DNA of 64,000 bases from Sesamum alatum (GCA_034509735.1 JACGWO010000008.1:17495864-17559863), one strand, 5' to 3'. Counted from the first letter of the stretch, positions 43,800 through 55,470 are shown. Made by a program: numbers and translations. Notes: generated by a model not told the origin, from the letters alone.

Positions 43800-45495
43800 G
43801 CCTTTTAAATACAAGAGAGAAGAAGGGGAATCTAATAACTGGTCCTAACTAACTATTACAAAGTTGCTATATGAAGCTAACAACAACGTAACAAAGTAGA
43901 GTAGCAATTTTACAATGTGTGACAACTCTCCAAGGGGACTACAGTGAAGGCATAAATGTAACTAATAGAAGTGCATGAAGAGAAAACACGTTTCTTTCAA
44001 CGATATTAACGGCTGCACTTTAGGTTGCCACCAGCTGCGTGTATCACATAGTTTTAGCCCCTCTTCAAGTTGGGCAGGAGAAATCAAACCCAGCTTGGCA
44101 AAGAGGCATTCAAATGGAGCAGATGGGAGAGCCTTGGTGAATAAGTTAGCAACCTGCTGTGAGCTGGAAATGTGGCTAGGAAGAATGAACCCCTTTTTGA
44201 AGTACTCCAGAACAATATGGCAATCAATGTCGAGTTGCTTCATGCGTTCAAGGAAGACCAGTTTTTTCAGTGATATGATTGCAACCTTGTTGTCATAGTG
44301 GAAGGGAATGGGAGCGGAAACAGGAACATCAAACTTAGCAAGGAGATAGATGATCCACAAAAGTTCACAAACAGTGGAACCTATGATATGGTATTCGGCC
44401 TCGGCGGAAGAGCGAGAAATGGTGGCGTGTTTCTTGGTTTTCCAGGAAACTAGTGCACCACCAAGAAAGATGCAGTAGCCAGTAACAAAGCGGCGTGTAT
44501 TGAAACAAGAAGCCCAATCAGAATCCGAGTAAACTGTAAGGTGAAAAGACGCATCCCTAGGAAAGAAGAGACCAAAAGATGAAGTCCTATTCAAATAGCA
44601 GAACAAGTAGAGAGCAGCATCCCAGTGTGGCTGATAAGGATGTTGCAATGACTCAACTGTTGGATGGCAAAGGATATGTCTGGATGGGAAAAACCCAAGT
44701 AGAGTAAGCTGCCAATCAGACGCCTATAACGCTCAGGAAAGGCCAAGAGAGTGCCTAAGGAAGTATCAAACTCAATCCCTGCAGGGAGTGGAGAGCCTGT
44801 GGAGGTGGCCAAATCCATCTAACAAGCATGCACTATATCGAGGAGAAACTTGCATTGTGTGACATAAGTTCCATGCGTAGACCGGGCCAATTCCAGCCCC
44901 AAGAAGTATTTGGCATGGCCTAAATCCTTAATGGCGAAGAGATCATGTAAATAGGTCTTAACCTCAGAGAGAGCCTCAAGGGAACTTCCTGTAAGTAGCA
45001 CATCATCCACGTACACAACCACTGTTACAAATGCAGAATCAGACTTCTTAACGAAGAGGCAATGGTCGTGTGGAGACTAGTGAAAACCGAAAACCTACAG
45101 CTTAGAAGTAAGCTCAATATTCCCTTGACGAGATGCTTGTTTCAAGCCATATGGAGACTTCTTAAGCCTGCAAACCAAACCCCTGGTTGCCTTGTTGTAA
45201 CCTTCAGGAGGAACCATGTACACCTTTTCATCCAAGTGCCCATGAAGAAAGGTGTTATTAACATCCAATTGCAGGAGGGGCCAAGATCGAGCTGTAACAA
45301 TGGCACTAAAGAGCCTCACCGTCACAGTTTTCGCGACCGGAGAGAAGCTATCAAAGTAGTCTACGCCCTTAATTGTGTGTAGCCTTTGGCAACAAGGCGT
45401 GCCTTGTACCGTTCAATAGAACCATCCGGATTCAACTTGACTTTATACACCCATCTAGAGCCAATAGATCTCTTCCTGTCGGAAGCGGAGTTTAC
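43800..45495 (-). pseudogene. Copia remnant 1: RT and RNase H
   Basis: Minus-strand copia pol in order from 45480: [30 protein letters not shown], then LQLDVNNTFLHGHLDEKVYMVPPEGY (45325-45095 frame), then VVYVDDVLLTGSS with the YVDD catalytic box (45022-44819 frame), LGHAKYFLGLELARS, and YRRLIGSLLYLGFSHPDISFAI. Then an open 228-codon RNase H frame (44648-43962) with LTVYSDSDWASC, VSWKTKKHATISRSSAEAEY, YDNKVAIISL and QVANLFTKALPS. It reverse-transcribed and degraded template RNA. Breaks: a frame change between RT thumb and palm near 45060 and stops around 44820. No gag, protease or integrase. 43800-43960 probably holds its 3' non-coding end. Confidence 0.8.
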
Positions 45496-46165
45496 TTCCA
45501 ACAATCCCCCACATGAATTAAAATTAATGCATAAGAGCATGCAGACACTTAAGAGAGTTTCAACCGAGAAGTCATTGCATCAGGATAGGTTGTTTGTGTC
45601 TTTGAACCTTCCTAAAGGAATACCATCGGATTACTTGGCTAATCAGTGAACATGATGTCTTGAACTTTGTTTAGCCTTTGGTGTAAACCAAGACAATTTT
45701 ACCCCCACAATGCCTTCTCTAATATCTGTCGTTCTCACGGTTGAGTCCCTTTTGTCCCTGGACTCCATCTTGGATTCATAACTGTTTTTACATTTGAAGC
45801 GGCCCGTCTTCACACTTATATAGGTGATCTCTTATAATGTTCTTAACTTAGAATAGGAATCATTAAAAGCTTATAGCTTAACCTTTACCCTTTTACTGAC
45901 AACATTTTTTGTCATAGGAATGAGAAGGAGTAAATCCAACTGTTTTCCACAATCTTTATAACTTAGTTGTCCCATTGAACTAATATCTTGGGATCTCCAG
46001 TCAACAAGGTTGGGTTACCGCTATAAAGATCTAATTTGCGGGTTTTAATCCCATTCCCCTCGACGAACAATATACTTGATCTCTAGAAAGGCCTTTCGTT
46101 AATGGATCCGCTAAATTATCCTTTTACTTTATATACCCAATAGATATGATTCCATTAGAGATCAA

Positions 46166-46510
46166 CTATCTTATGGTATTATTTCTTCGACGTATATATC
46201 TCAACTTACCATTATACATACTGCTTTGTGCCCTTTCAATAGCCGACTGACTATCACAATGTATCACAATTGCAATCACTGGTTTAATCCAACAAGGAAT
46301 GTCCTCCAAGAAATTACGAAGCCATTCAACTTCTTCTCCAACTTTATCTAAAACGATGAACTCAGATTCCATTGTGGAACGAGCTATACATGTCTGTTTT
46401 GAGGACTTCCAAGATACTGCACCACCTCCAATGGTGAATACATAGTCACTTGTGGACTTATTATCTTTAGTATCGGATATCCAATTGGCGTCACTGTATC
46501 CTTCCAACAC
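46166..46510 (-). pseudogene. Copia RNase H fragment (remnant 2)
   Basis: The frame opens [24 protein letters not shown], then [28 protein letters not shown] and [23 protein letters not shown]. These are the Asp, Glu and Asp regions of the copia RNase H. The last His/Asp part is lost to a frame change (RHIRRRHNTIR in the family reads [11 protein letters not shown]) and a stop. Confidence 0.75.
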
Positions 46511-46764
46511 AACTGGATATCTCGTATAATGTAATCCATAGTTTGAAGTGTATTTTAAGTATCAAAGGACCCTAATTAACCCCTTCCAATGATCTTTGCT
46601 AGGATTACTCGTAAATCCACTCAGTTTGTTCACTGACTGCGCAATATCAGGATGAGTGCAATTCATGATATACATCAAACTAGCAATTATTCTTGAGTAT
46701 TCAACTTGACATTCGAGGTTCACCTTGGATCTTTTCTAAGTGTATACTTAGATCTAAAGGAGTC

Positions 46765-47505
46765 TTAGCAGGTAACTGTCGTAAGTCTTGAACTTTCTAA
46801 GCACAATCTTAATATATGAGATTGTGATAAGACCAGTCCGTCAGATGTTTTAGAGATCTTAATCCCTAATATTACGCCAGCTAAACCTATGTCTTTCATA
46901 TCAAAATGTTTTGTCAACATTCCTTTGGTAGTCAAAATGATGTCACGACTACTTCCCATTGTGAACATGTCATCTACATATAGACATAATATGATAAAGG
47001 AGTTGTGAGTGCTTTTCACATATACACATTTATCACACTCGTTGATTTTGAAACCATTTGACAACATAGTACGGTCAAATTTTTCATGCCATTGCTTAGG
47101 AGCTTGTTTAAGCTCATACAATGATTTGACGAGTCTACAGACCTTCTTTTCTTGGTCAGGAACGACAAACCCTTCAAGTTGTTCCATGTAAATCTCTTCA
47201 TCTAACTCACTGTTCAAGTAATTTTTGAATTCCATCCATAGAGGATGTAGCTTTTCAATTATAGCAGCTACTTGGAAGGATTCATTGAGCCTAATTCCTT
47301 CCGCATGTAGATCATGCAAGATCATTTGAATTCTTGGACTTGGCTCATTATCGTTTTGGAATCCACCATTTTGAATTCCAAGAACTTCCCGACTATGAAT
47401 TTCTTCAAGCCGACATCCTTTGTTATGTATTTCTTTTCCAAGTATTCCCAAATGGCTTTTCGTAGTCTTGGCTAAGTTATATAAGTTGTGTAAAGTATCA
47501 CTCAA
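46765..47505 (-). pseudogene. In-frame gag-reverse transcriptase fusion (deletion derivative of copia)
   Basis: A single open frame of 246 codons. The first ~57 residues are out of frame relative to gag; residues about 60-96 are gag (MILHDLHAEGIRLNESFQVAAIIEKL, then FKNYL). At residue 97 it passes directly into reverse transcriptase: SELDEEIYMEQLEGFVVPDQEKKVCRLVKSLYELKQAPKQW, then LCLYVDDMFTMGSS with YVDD at 176-179, and HFDMKDIGLAGVILGIKI. Everything normally between (zinc knuckle, protease, integrase and the RT fingers) is gone, yet the frame is kept. It could still be translated into a hybrid, but it lacks the rest of the enzyme. The deletion point is near 47215. Confidence 0.75.
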
Positions 47506-47509
47506 GCCA

Positions 47510-47835
47510 TTGAGAATGTAGCTTCTGCATAGAAAATCCCCATGTCGGCATGCATCAAAAGCAACCCTTTGTTGGGGATCAGTTTCCCCTCAGAAACAAC
47601 GAGGGTTTCCTCACTTAAGAACCTAGCTAGGTTCAACTTAGTGAGGTAGAACATCATCTTTTGATGCCATCTCTTAAAGTCATTATCGAAGAATTCTGGC
47701 CTTTCTCCTTAGGTAGCAATCAGTTGTGGCACACGTGATTGGACAGTCATAGTAGTCGGATTAGTAGCAGCAGATCCAATTGCCATAGTAGAATCGGTAG
47801 CAACAGATCCAGTCGCCATAATACACAATAACAAA
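47510..47835 (-). pseudogene. Copia gag N-terminal part (remnant 2)
   Basis: On the minus strand from about 47818 comes MATGSVATDSTMAIGSAATNP, then ERPEFFDNDFKRWHQKMMFYLTKLNL and ARFLSEET, which is the copia gag N-terminus (W-x-F/Y-type DUF4219-like motif). A TAG at about 47711 interrupts it. The repeated GSVAT/GSAAT may be a local duplication. Frame changes lead on to the fusion frame at 47505. Confidence 0.6.
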
Positions 47836-47849
47836 TAATTGTCTTAAAC

Positions 47850-48491
47850 TTGTAGGGAATGAATGAGATGGATAGTGCGAGAAATTGTGTATTACGAATT
47901 CGAGGCAAGAGTTAGACTCTTTATCTGCAAGACAGTTATTGCCCCACTTGGAGCTCATGGAATCGACAATTTATCTCCCAAGATACAATGACTTTCTATC
48001 TCAAAGTAGCAACACTATAAACTTTGAGAAACGACGAATCAAACAATATTTTGAAACTCTCTTGCTAAACTTTATTTGCCGAATGCTTTTATGCTTACAA
48101 ATGCTATGAATGAGTTAAATGAATAATGAAATGAAATGGGAGGCCTATTTATAGGAGTTGGAAAGGTGTATCGAACAAACATGTCCAGTAAAAAAAAAGG
48201 CCTTTGAAAGATTATGACCTTTCATCAAAATGGACTCATCATTTCACCCAAAGAACATACCATTTCACTCAAATGGATGCATCGTTTCACTCAAAGGGTT
48301 TTACCCAATTGACACATTCTTTTAACCAAAGGATACCTATTCGATGATTTAGACACGGCCGGATGATGATTGGACGTTATCAACCATCATCCACTCGTCA
48401 CAAGCTGTCACGAGCTTGTTATGCATCGCACATCGTAACTAGTCACTTGTCACAATTTATTCTTTAATTTATCATTCACCATTTTCCAACA
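47850..48491 (-). repeat. Copia remnant 2: 5' LTR and leader
   Basis: Begins TGTTGGAAAATGGTGAATG at 48491 on the minus strand. TATA box CTATAAATAGG at 48154-48144. No canonical initiator-Met primer-binding site follows, so the LTR/leader border is unclear. It abuts the LINE zf-RVT fragment at 48492. Confidence 0.55.
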
Positions 48492-49334
48492 ATGAAGACA
48501 CTCATCTGGAGAATGTGTAGAAATGACATTCCTACAACACCCAATTTGATCCGTAGAGGAATACAAGTTTCTAATATCTATCCCTTATGCAAATCTGTTG
48601 AGGAAAAGACTGAACATCTATTCATACAATGCCCATTCTCCATACAGGTATGGGCTCTTTCTGATCTTCCTTGAGCTGTTATCTCTACTTGGGGTGGTTC
48701 GACTGAGAATTGGATTAGATGGTTATTTGATAAATTTGAGACCCATGACTTTATGTTTGGTATTACTGTGATCTAGAATATCTAGCATGCAAGGAACAAG
48801 TTAGTAATGGAGAATTTGAACCTATGTTCCACACGCATTGTTGAATCAGCTAGGACCTACCTTACTGATTACACTGTTGCTGTGACTAGACCTGTTATAC
48901 TTAATAGGACCGAAGGAACTCATGTGTGGCAACCACCGGCTACGGGGATGGTGAAAATCAATTTCGACGCGAGCCTCTTTACCACTCGGAAGGACGCTGG
49001 AGTTGGGGTGGTAGCCAGAGACAACGAAGGCAAATGCTTGTGCTGGAAGTCTGCATTAGTCAAGAATGTTGTTGATCCCACCCACGCAGAGGCTGCTGTG
49101 GCAAGAGAGGCGGTGTATATGGCTTTAGATTTTGTTGGCTCCCAGGTGAAAATTGAAGGTGACTGCTTGTCGGTAATCAAATACATCAATATGGAGGCTT
49201 GGCAATTCTCATCCATTGGCCCTTTGTTCGATCGTAGGGATGCGAATAATGTAGCTCACTACTTTGCTAGATCTGCCGTACTGGTGAATGAGGGCACTTT
49301 AGCTCCAGATACCATTAAGGTCCCGTTAATTTGA
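48492..49334 (+). pseudogene. LINE fragment: zf-RVT and RNase H
   Basis: Starts immediately at the copia LTR edge with MKTLIWRMCRNDIPTTPNLIRRGI, then YPLCKSVEEKTEHLFIQCPFSIQVW, the zf-RVT motif with its Cys/His pattern. A stop follows LSDLP near 48672. The open frame 48807-49334 (175 codons) is the RNase H-like domain: KINFDASLFTTRKDAGVGVVARD, HAEAAVAREAVYMALDF, IEGDCLSVIKYI and RRDANNVAHYFAR, retaining the Asp/Glu/Asp triad and the final Asn-x2-Ala-His box. Its sequence differs from the family at 37990-41807, so it is another LINE lineage. No poly(A) tail is seen. Confidence 0.75.
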
Positions 49335-50080
49335 GGACCGTATTAAATAAGTGATAGGATTATCTTGAACTAAATGAATAATTAAAAAGCCCTGTATAAA
49401 GTGTAAGGTGTTTACTAAAGCAAAAATGATTGTATTAGTCTTAGGAACAAGTTATACCTCCTCCTTTGGTGGTATTATTTATGCAATCGGAGCAGTAAAT
49501 AATACAACGCTTTGATTTTATACCGGGCCTCCATACAACAAAGTAAACACTGTACTAATTTTTTTATTCATGTTAATATACAAAGTAAACGAGGCCTAAC
49601 TCTATTATTATTTTGGATGGTTTATCATCCACGGATTAATAGAACAATACTTGTTATATTAAAAAAAAAAAATTATACAACATTATACTTTTTCTTTTAT
49701 TGATATTTTTTATTTCTAAATTGTTTGTATTTATTGATAATTGTTAGTTATTTTTTGAAAAATTCAATCTAAATTGAATAATCTGTTAATATCAAAATAA
49801 ATTTTATATCACGTGGCCCAATAGTTATGTTAATTATATTAATGTAGCATCTATTATAATTAAATTTTAAATTTAATTATTTATCGTAACATTGTCTATA
49901 CTATTCTTTAAACTCTAACTTTAATCATTTCAATCACATTTATTGTTACTTTACCCCCATGATGATATCTTGATAAATATAGACAAAAGTCATTCTTATA
50001 TACTTTCATTATAGATAAAGTGCTTTATTAATTTGTTCTATTCTTTAGTTCCCTTTACAAACTATCCTTAGTGCAATTTA
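49335..50080. other. AT-rich intergenic DNA
   Basis: Nothing recognisable is present; A/T runs and chance frames only. Confidence 0.5.
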
Positions 50081-50419
50081 CAATCACCCTTAGGAACATT
50101 TCCAATCCCAGATTTGGGCTAATCAGAACACTTTGCTGCTTCTCTCAATTCAAAATGGGTTGTACATGGGGATTTCAACAATATTATGCATAAAAACCGA
50201 TGGGGGGGGGGGTGTTCCTGTCACTTACAATAGAACTAAAAACTCATGAGTATGTAAATGCATATGTATGTAACCTTATGGACTTGGGCTTCACGGGGCA
50301 TATGTTCACATGGACCAATAGGGGATATGGGTATCTTTTATCTGCTAGAGGCTTGATCGTTTCTTAGTATTCTTTTGACTACTAATAGGGAAACTTTTGG
50401 GTATAAAATCTTCAGTAGA

Positions 50420-50595
50420 AATTTTTTGTTCGGATCAAATTTGGTTGAATCAAACTAATCATAAAGTAAGTATAGTACACTTGTTATGTGATTGGTCACT
50501 TTTCCTGAACTTTACACCAATCACACGACAAGTATATTACACTTGCCATATAATTGGATTAGGTTTGACCGAGCCTGATCTCGACTAGAATTTTC
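50420..50595. repeat. Small fold-back insertion within the LINE
   Basis: GATCAAATTTGGTTGAATCAAAC and the later GGTTTGACCGAGCCTGATC, with GTGATTGGT against ACCAATCAC inside, form an imperfect hairpin of about 170 bp that interrupts LINE endonuclease/linker sequence. The words TAGAAATTTT and TAGAATTTT flank it, possibly a target duplication. Confidence 0.45.
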
Positions 50596-51181
50596 TAATC
50601 TTCAGGTACGATAATATATTTGGGCTCGTTATAATAGTTTTAAAGAATTAGTTAGTAACACCTGGAACTATAATTTCAATAACAATGCTTCGATTGATTT
50701 CACTATAAAAACTTCCTGCCTAGCACAAAAATCCGTTTCCTGGAATAAGACTATTGGCAATATAAAGAAGAAAATTGAGACTACTAGGAAAGAGGTAGCC
50801 CTTACCCTAAAACAAATAGCTATAAAACCAAATGATTTTCTTCTCGAAAAAGAGGATAATATTCGTAAATATCTCCTTTAACTTACTTGACATCGAAAGC
50901 ATGTATTGGGCCCAAAGAGCAAAAATTAAATGAATTATGGACGCAGATTCCAACACAAAGGTTTTTCAAGCCTTTGCTAGTAATAGAAACAGAAGAAACG
51001 TCATGCAAGGTATTAAGAACTCTAATGGTGAGACTTTGATCCAGACTGAAGATAGCTCAAATTGTTTTCTAGACTATTATTCAGAAATATTTAGGAGTAA
51101 TAAAATTTACCTAGCCACTGATGATTACTCCACCTTCTGTAACCTCTTGCCAAATGAAAGAGATGAACTTAGTCTAGAAAT

Positions 51182-51713
51182 GACTTAAATATATTTTTGG
51201 TCCTGTAATTTTAGTATTTTGACATTTTTATTTTGTTGTCTTTCTAGGATTGAAAAAGAGTCTTGTAACGTTTTGATATTTTGCAATTTTGGTTCTTTCG
51301 ATGTCGAATTTTACAAAAATTGTTGAAATAAATCATATGCATTTCACGTGTTTCATTTAAATTTGGGCTTTTGTTAAAATTGGTACACTTTTGCAAATAT
51401 AGACGAAAAAAAAAGTTACATGGCCCATAATTTATTTGGGCAACTTTTTGCAAAATCCGGCACTGAAAAGACCAAAATTATGAAGTGTCAAAAAGTTACA
51501 TGACTCTTTTGCAACCTCTGGAAAGATAAAGGATAAAAATGCCAAAATTGCGAGGGGCACATGATTTATTCCGATAACTTTTACAAAATCTGGTATTGGA
51601 AGGACCAAAATTATGAAATATCAAAAGTTACGGGACAATTTTACAACCGTAGAAAGATAAAGGATAAACTTATCAAAATGCCAATATTACAGGACCAAAA
51701 ATATATTTAAGCC
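51182..51713. mobile_element. Mutator-type MITE with perfect 10-bp target duplication
   Basis: The left end GACTTAAATATATTTTTGG and the complement of the right end (GGCTTAAATATATTTTTGG) are near-identical inverted repeats. GTCTAGAAAT occurs at 51172-51181 and again at 51714-51723, exactly outside the ends. The 532-bp element has no coding capacity and contains several TGGACC/TTATGAA-like inner repeats. It interrupts the LINE frame between the linker and the RT. Confidence 0.85.
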
Positions 51714-52171
51714 GTCTAGAAATCTCGGATATGGAGATCTGGAATATTGTTAATAGAATAGGGCTAATAAAGCTCCGAAACTAGATGGCCTTAATAGTCA
51801 CTTCTTCAAATCTTTCTGGTCCAACATAAAACAGTCGGTATCATCTTTTGTTAGAGATTTCTTTCATATCGGAACCATGAACCCAACCATCAACCAAACT
51901 AGATTACTTTTCATTCCAAAAAACGAAAACACACAGCTTATAAAAGATTTCAGACCCATTAGCCTATGCAATGTTAGTCGCAAAATCATATCAAATATAA
52001 TTTTAATAGACTTAGACCCATTATTGACAAACTTGTTCCCCCAATCCAAAATGCTATTATTCCTAATAGAAGCATTAATCATAGTCTCTTAGTTGCCCAC
52101 AAAATCGTACACTTCATGAAAAGCAAAAAGAATAAAGATCCTAATAATTGCTACATGAGACTTAAATTAAA

Positions 52172-52665
52172 GGGAAAATTATTTTTTTAGTCCGCTAAGT
52201 ATGTATAATATTAATTTTAGTTTGGTAATTATTCCCATTTTTTTCTAAGTCTAATAACTTGTAAAATTGATGAGATCTAGTCCGAAGGATTTTTTACTCA
52301 ATTTTCCGGCGATATTTTGAAAATTAATCGGAAAATGCACATGTGGCAATTATTTGGTTAATTTACGACAACTTATACACATGTACAACCACATGTATTA
52401 GTTTCTATTTGTACATCCACATGCATTAGATGGCATTTCAAATTAAAATCCACCTCATTTCAATTGCCATGTAGACTTTAAATTTTTCAAAATATGTCCA
52501 GTTGGCATGCCATGTAATATTTCCAGCCAAGAAATCAAAAGTCGATCACCGGAGGACTAAATCTCATCAATTTTGCAACTTACTGAATTTAGAAAAAAAT
52601 AAACGTAGTCACCAAACTAAAATTAATATTGAGCATACTTAGCGGACTAAAAAATTAATTTTCCC
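52172..52665. mobile_element. Mutator-type MITE with perfect 9-bp target duplication
   Basis: GGGAAAATTATTTTTTTAGTCC at the left and GGGAAAATTAATTTTTTAGTCC as complement at the right open arms of more than 50 bp (shared AATATTAATTTTAGTTTGGT). TAAATTAAA flanks both ends (52163-52171, 52666-52674). The insertion splits the LINE RT motif KLxLKKAYAKLEW: the codons resume on the far side in the right frame if element and one duplication are discounted. Confidence 0.85.
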
Positions 52666-53665
52666 TAAATTAAATCTTAAAAAAGCCTATGCCAAATTGG
52701 AATGATCCTTCATCAATTCAACACTTTTGAAGTATAACCTCCCTCCTTAATTGAACGGATTGTAACATGCATCACTATAGTGTAACTTCACTTTAAATAT
52801 TAATGGGCAAGATTCAGAAACTTTTAACCCACAAAAAGGAATCAGGCAAGGAGATCGATCCTTTGATCTCCATATATTTTCATTCTTTGCGCAGATGTAC
52901 TTATAAAAGAAATCTCAGAGTTATCTACTTCAAATAAATTTCACACCTTCTCAATAGGCAAAAATAGCGCACAAATTCCAATCCTCAGCTTTGTAGATGA
53001 CTGCTTTATCTTTCGCTAGGCAAACCACTCGTCTACTATGACTTCAAAAGAGTTGGTAGAAATGATAAATATCTTGGGTACATTTTCCCTATGACAGTCT
53101 AAACAAAGAGTCTTTCTTTGAAGTTATCAACAAAATACAATGCAAAATCAACTCTTGGTATAATATGCTGGAAGAGATAAAACATGTAGTAACCTCAGTA
53201 CCAGTCTATGGAATGCTAGCCCGAATTCATCTAGGAAAAGCCTCGTTAGATAGGAGAATGTTTGTAAACACAAAGAACTAGGAGGACTTGACATAAATAT
53301 TTTCATCAAAGCCTGTATGACGAAGATTGCATGGCACGTGCTCATTAACAAATCAACTATATGGGTAAAATTTTTCATAGGAAAATACTTTACAAAAATA
53401 TTAGCGAGCCAAATCTACCATAGAATGATTTATGAAAAATTAACACACTCGATGCTAGGGCACGTGGCTTTAAACACAAGATTTACCCTTTTTCCAGAAA
53501 AAAGTTATTGATGATCCTACATGCCCTGTTTGCTCTTCTGATACTGAAACAATATGCCACTTCTTCTCTTCGTGTCCAGTTTTCACTCCAATCCTAACAA
53601 AGTTGCCTATCTGCTTAAAGATTACAAGTATTATTGTTGACGAAGAAATATTTTTGAAATAAATT

Positions 53666-54494
53666 ATCAATTAAAGTTTAAATAAATCGACTAATAATTA
53701 AATTCCAAAATTAAAGTCTATAATAAATTTGGCTTATCGTAAAAAAAAAATCAAAATTCATAAGCCCGTATTGAATTTGGATCTTATATATTTTTTATGG
53801 GTAGATGTAGATCAAAATAAATATAAAGTTATTATTTTGAGTTGGCTAAATCGGGTCAGGTGTATTGTTGAAAATGCGGTTTATCAGAAAACTAGTCCAT
53901 ATCAAAGCCCACGTTGATCAAGACCAATAGACATGAGCACAAACTACTGTAGCCCTATTCATGCCTATAAATAAACCCCTCCACCACTCAAGTGAAAAAA
54001 AATTCCATAGAACATTGGAGACAACACAAAACAATAAGTCACTCCATGAACCACAAGAAATTCAAAGGGACCCAAGTCCCAAAGCTCTCTGCCACGACAA
54101 AGATTCACAACCACGAAGGTTCCACGTCTTCCGTGGCATCAAAATCCATCAAGCCCCGATACCAATTTTAAGGTGACACGTAATTTGCTCCACAAATTCG
54201 GAGGAGATTACACATCAACATCTAAGAACAAGTGTCAACCATTGAATCAAAATTCGGAGAGAACAATCAGGGGATTAAATCTAAATCAAAAATTATATCC
54301 ACTTTTCACCTAAATCAATAAAATTCGTTTGTTTATATTTTTTTTATCTTGTAATTATTATTATTATTTTTTTTGCAGATATAAAACTTTGTGTGAACAA
54401 TTATCATTCTATTACACTCCCTCAAGTCTAGACATGCTGATGAGAAAATGGAAGATGAGAAACAAACTTGTTTTTGAAAAAAAAAAAAATAGAT
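53666..54494 (+). repeat. LTR-like promoter relic
   Basis: Between the LINE and the CACTA start lies non-coding sequence with the layout of a plant LTR: TATA box CTATAAATA at 53965-53973, a leader rich in ACCACAAGAAATTC-type words, and AATAAA at 54317-54322 followed by a T-rich stretch. No partner LTR, primer-binding site or TG...CA ends were found, so it may be a solo LTR fragment. Confidence 0.4.
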
Positions 54495-54509
54495 CACTAC
54501 AAAAAAACA

Positions 54510-55170
54510 GACTTATAGCAACGGATTTTTCCAACGGATTTCATGAAAAATTCGTTGCAAAACAGATTTGCCACGGACTTTTGCAACGGAAAATTTTCCG
54601 TTGCTATAGGTACCACTGCTATATAGCAACGAATTTTTTGGTCGTTGCAAAATATTGCCACAGATTTTTATCCATTGCAAAATTCCATTGCAAAATTCGT
54701 TATTTAAAAAGTTGACTTTTTATATTTTGCAACGACTTTGTGATGGTATATTCGTGGCAAAGTTGATGATAATTCGTTGTAAAATCGGGTTTTATTTGCA
54801 ACTACATTTGCAACGAAATGTCGTTGCAATATTGCAACGGAATATTTGCAACGTCATTCCGTTGCAAATTTTACAACGAAATATTTAGCTATAATTCGTT
54901 GCAAAACCATTTTATTTGCAACGACTTTTACAATGGAAGTCGTTGCTATATTGCAATAATTTTTTGCAACGACATTCCGTTGCAAAATTTGCAACGACAT
55001 AATTTACTATAAGTCGTTGCTATATTGCAATAATTTTTTGCAACGACATTCCGTTGCAAAATTTGCAATGACATAATTTACTATAATTCGTTGCAAAATA
55101 ATTTTCATTTACAACGACAATTGCAACGATCAATGCATTGTAAATTTTACTACGATAATTGCAACGACAA
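54510..55170. repeat. Left subterminal repeat array of the CACTA element
   Basis: At least 25 occurrences of the core TTGCAACG or its complement CGTTGCAA in both orientations, often as ATTCCGTTGCAA or GCAACGACATT. Such arrays bind the CACTA DNA-binding protein. Confidence 0.85.
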
Positions 55171-55324
55171 TTTCATAATTTATATTCAATAATAATATAT
55201 TTAATTTAATTCTAACAAGAAAATTCAAATATGATAATATATTTAAGGCAAAATACTTAAAATAAAGATAGTTCAACATTCAAATCCACAAAATAAAAGT
55301 ATTCAATTTAAAGCATACAAATTT

Positions 55325-55470
55325 TAAGAGGGGGATCAAATTCATTTTCACAATCTTGTGGAGGTGGGTGGTCGGGGGGGATATCACCAGGACTATCTTC
55401 AGATTCGCTCATATCATCTTCAAGCGCAGTATCTTGATGACCTCTTGAACTTTCGAATCCCTACAAAGTA
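55325..55470 (-). pseudogene. Acidic C-terminal coding remnant of a CACTA protein
   Basis: On the minus strand one frame reads GFESSRGHQDTALEDDMSES, then EDSPGDIPPDHPPPQDCENEFDPPL. It is strongly acidic and proline-rich and sits where the last exon of the CACTA transposase gene is expected, close to the element's left end. The family assignment rests on position. Confidence 0.4.

Larger units (their letters stand above)
45496..48491 (-). mobile_element. Copia remnant 2 with 5' LTR, gag, RT and RNase H
   Basis: A second, different minus-strand copia. The 5' LTR starts TGTTGGAAAATGG at 48491 with a CTATAAATAGG promoter at 48154-48144. Gag lies at about 47835-47215, RT at about 47215-46580 and RNase H at 46510-46166. 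At the far end a GTGGGGGAT purine tract is followed by TGTTGGAA (45503-45496), the first eight bases of a 3' LTR; beyond them the sequence belongs to copia remnant 1. So the 3' LTR was lost at a junction. Protease and integrase are also missing. The 5' LTR contains about four imperfect ATTTCACTCAAA repeats at 48240-48300. Confidence 0.7.
50081..53665 (+). pseudogene. LINE with EN and RT, interrupted by later insertions
   Basis: Endonuclease part: WVVHGDFNNIM (near 50155), EYVNAYVCNLMDLGFTGHMFTWTNRGYG (50250-50330), then SARGLDRFL. Linker with AKIK and the 50937 frame DADSNTKVFQAFASNRNRRNVMQGI, FLDYYSEIFRS. RT: FFHIGTMNPTINQTRLLFIPKNEN (near 51890), FRPISLCNVSRKIIS, then KLKKAYAKLEWSFI after an insertion, GIRQGD near 52840, SFVDDCFIF (near 52990, the [FY]xDD box) and KELGGLDINIFIKACMTKIAWHVL (53270-53335). 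A zf-RVT C-PVCSSDTETICHFFSSCPVF ends near 53585. There is no RNase H. Stops and shifts are frequent. Elements at about 50420-50595, 51182-51713 and 52172-52665 lie inside it. Confidence 0.75.

Noticed and set aside
48807..49334. Independent host RNase H gene
   Set aside because: The upstream zf-RVT motif in the same orientation and the broken frame show a LINE C-terminus; no intron, promoter or conserved start supports a host gene.
53961..54176. 71-codon frame in the LTR-like region
   Set aside because: It starts at the TATA box itself and has no homologue; it is the transcribed leader of an LTR-like sequence.
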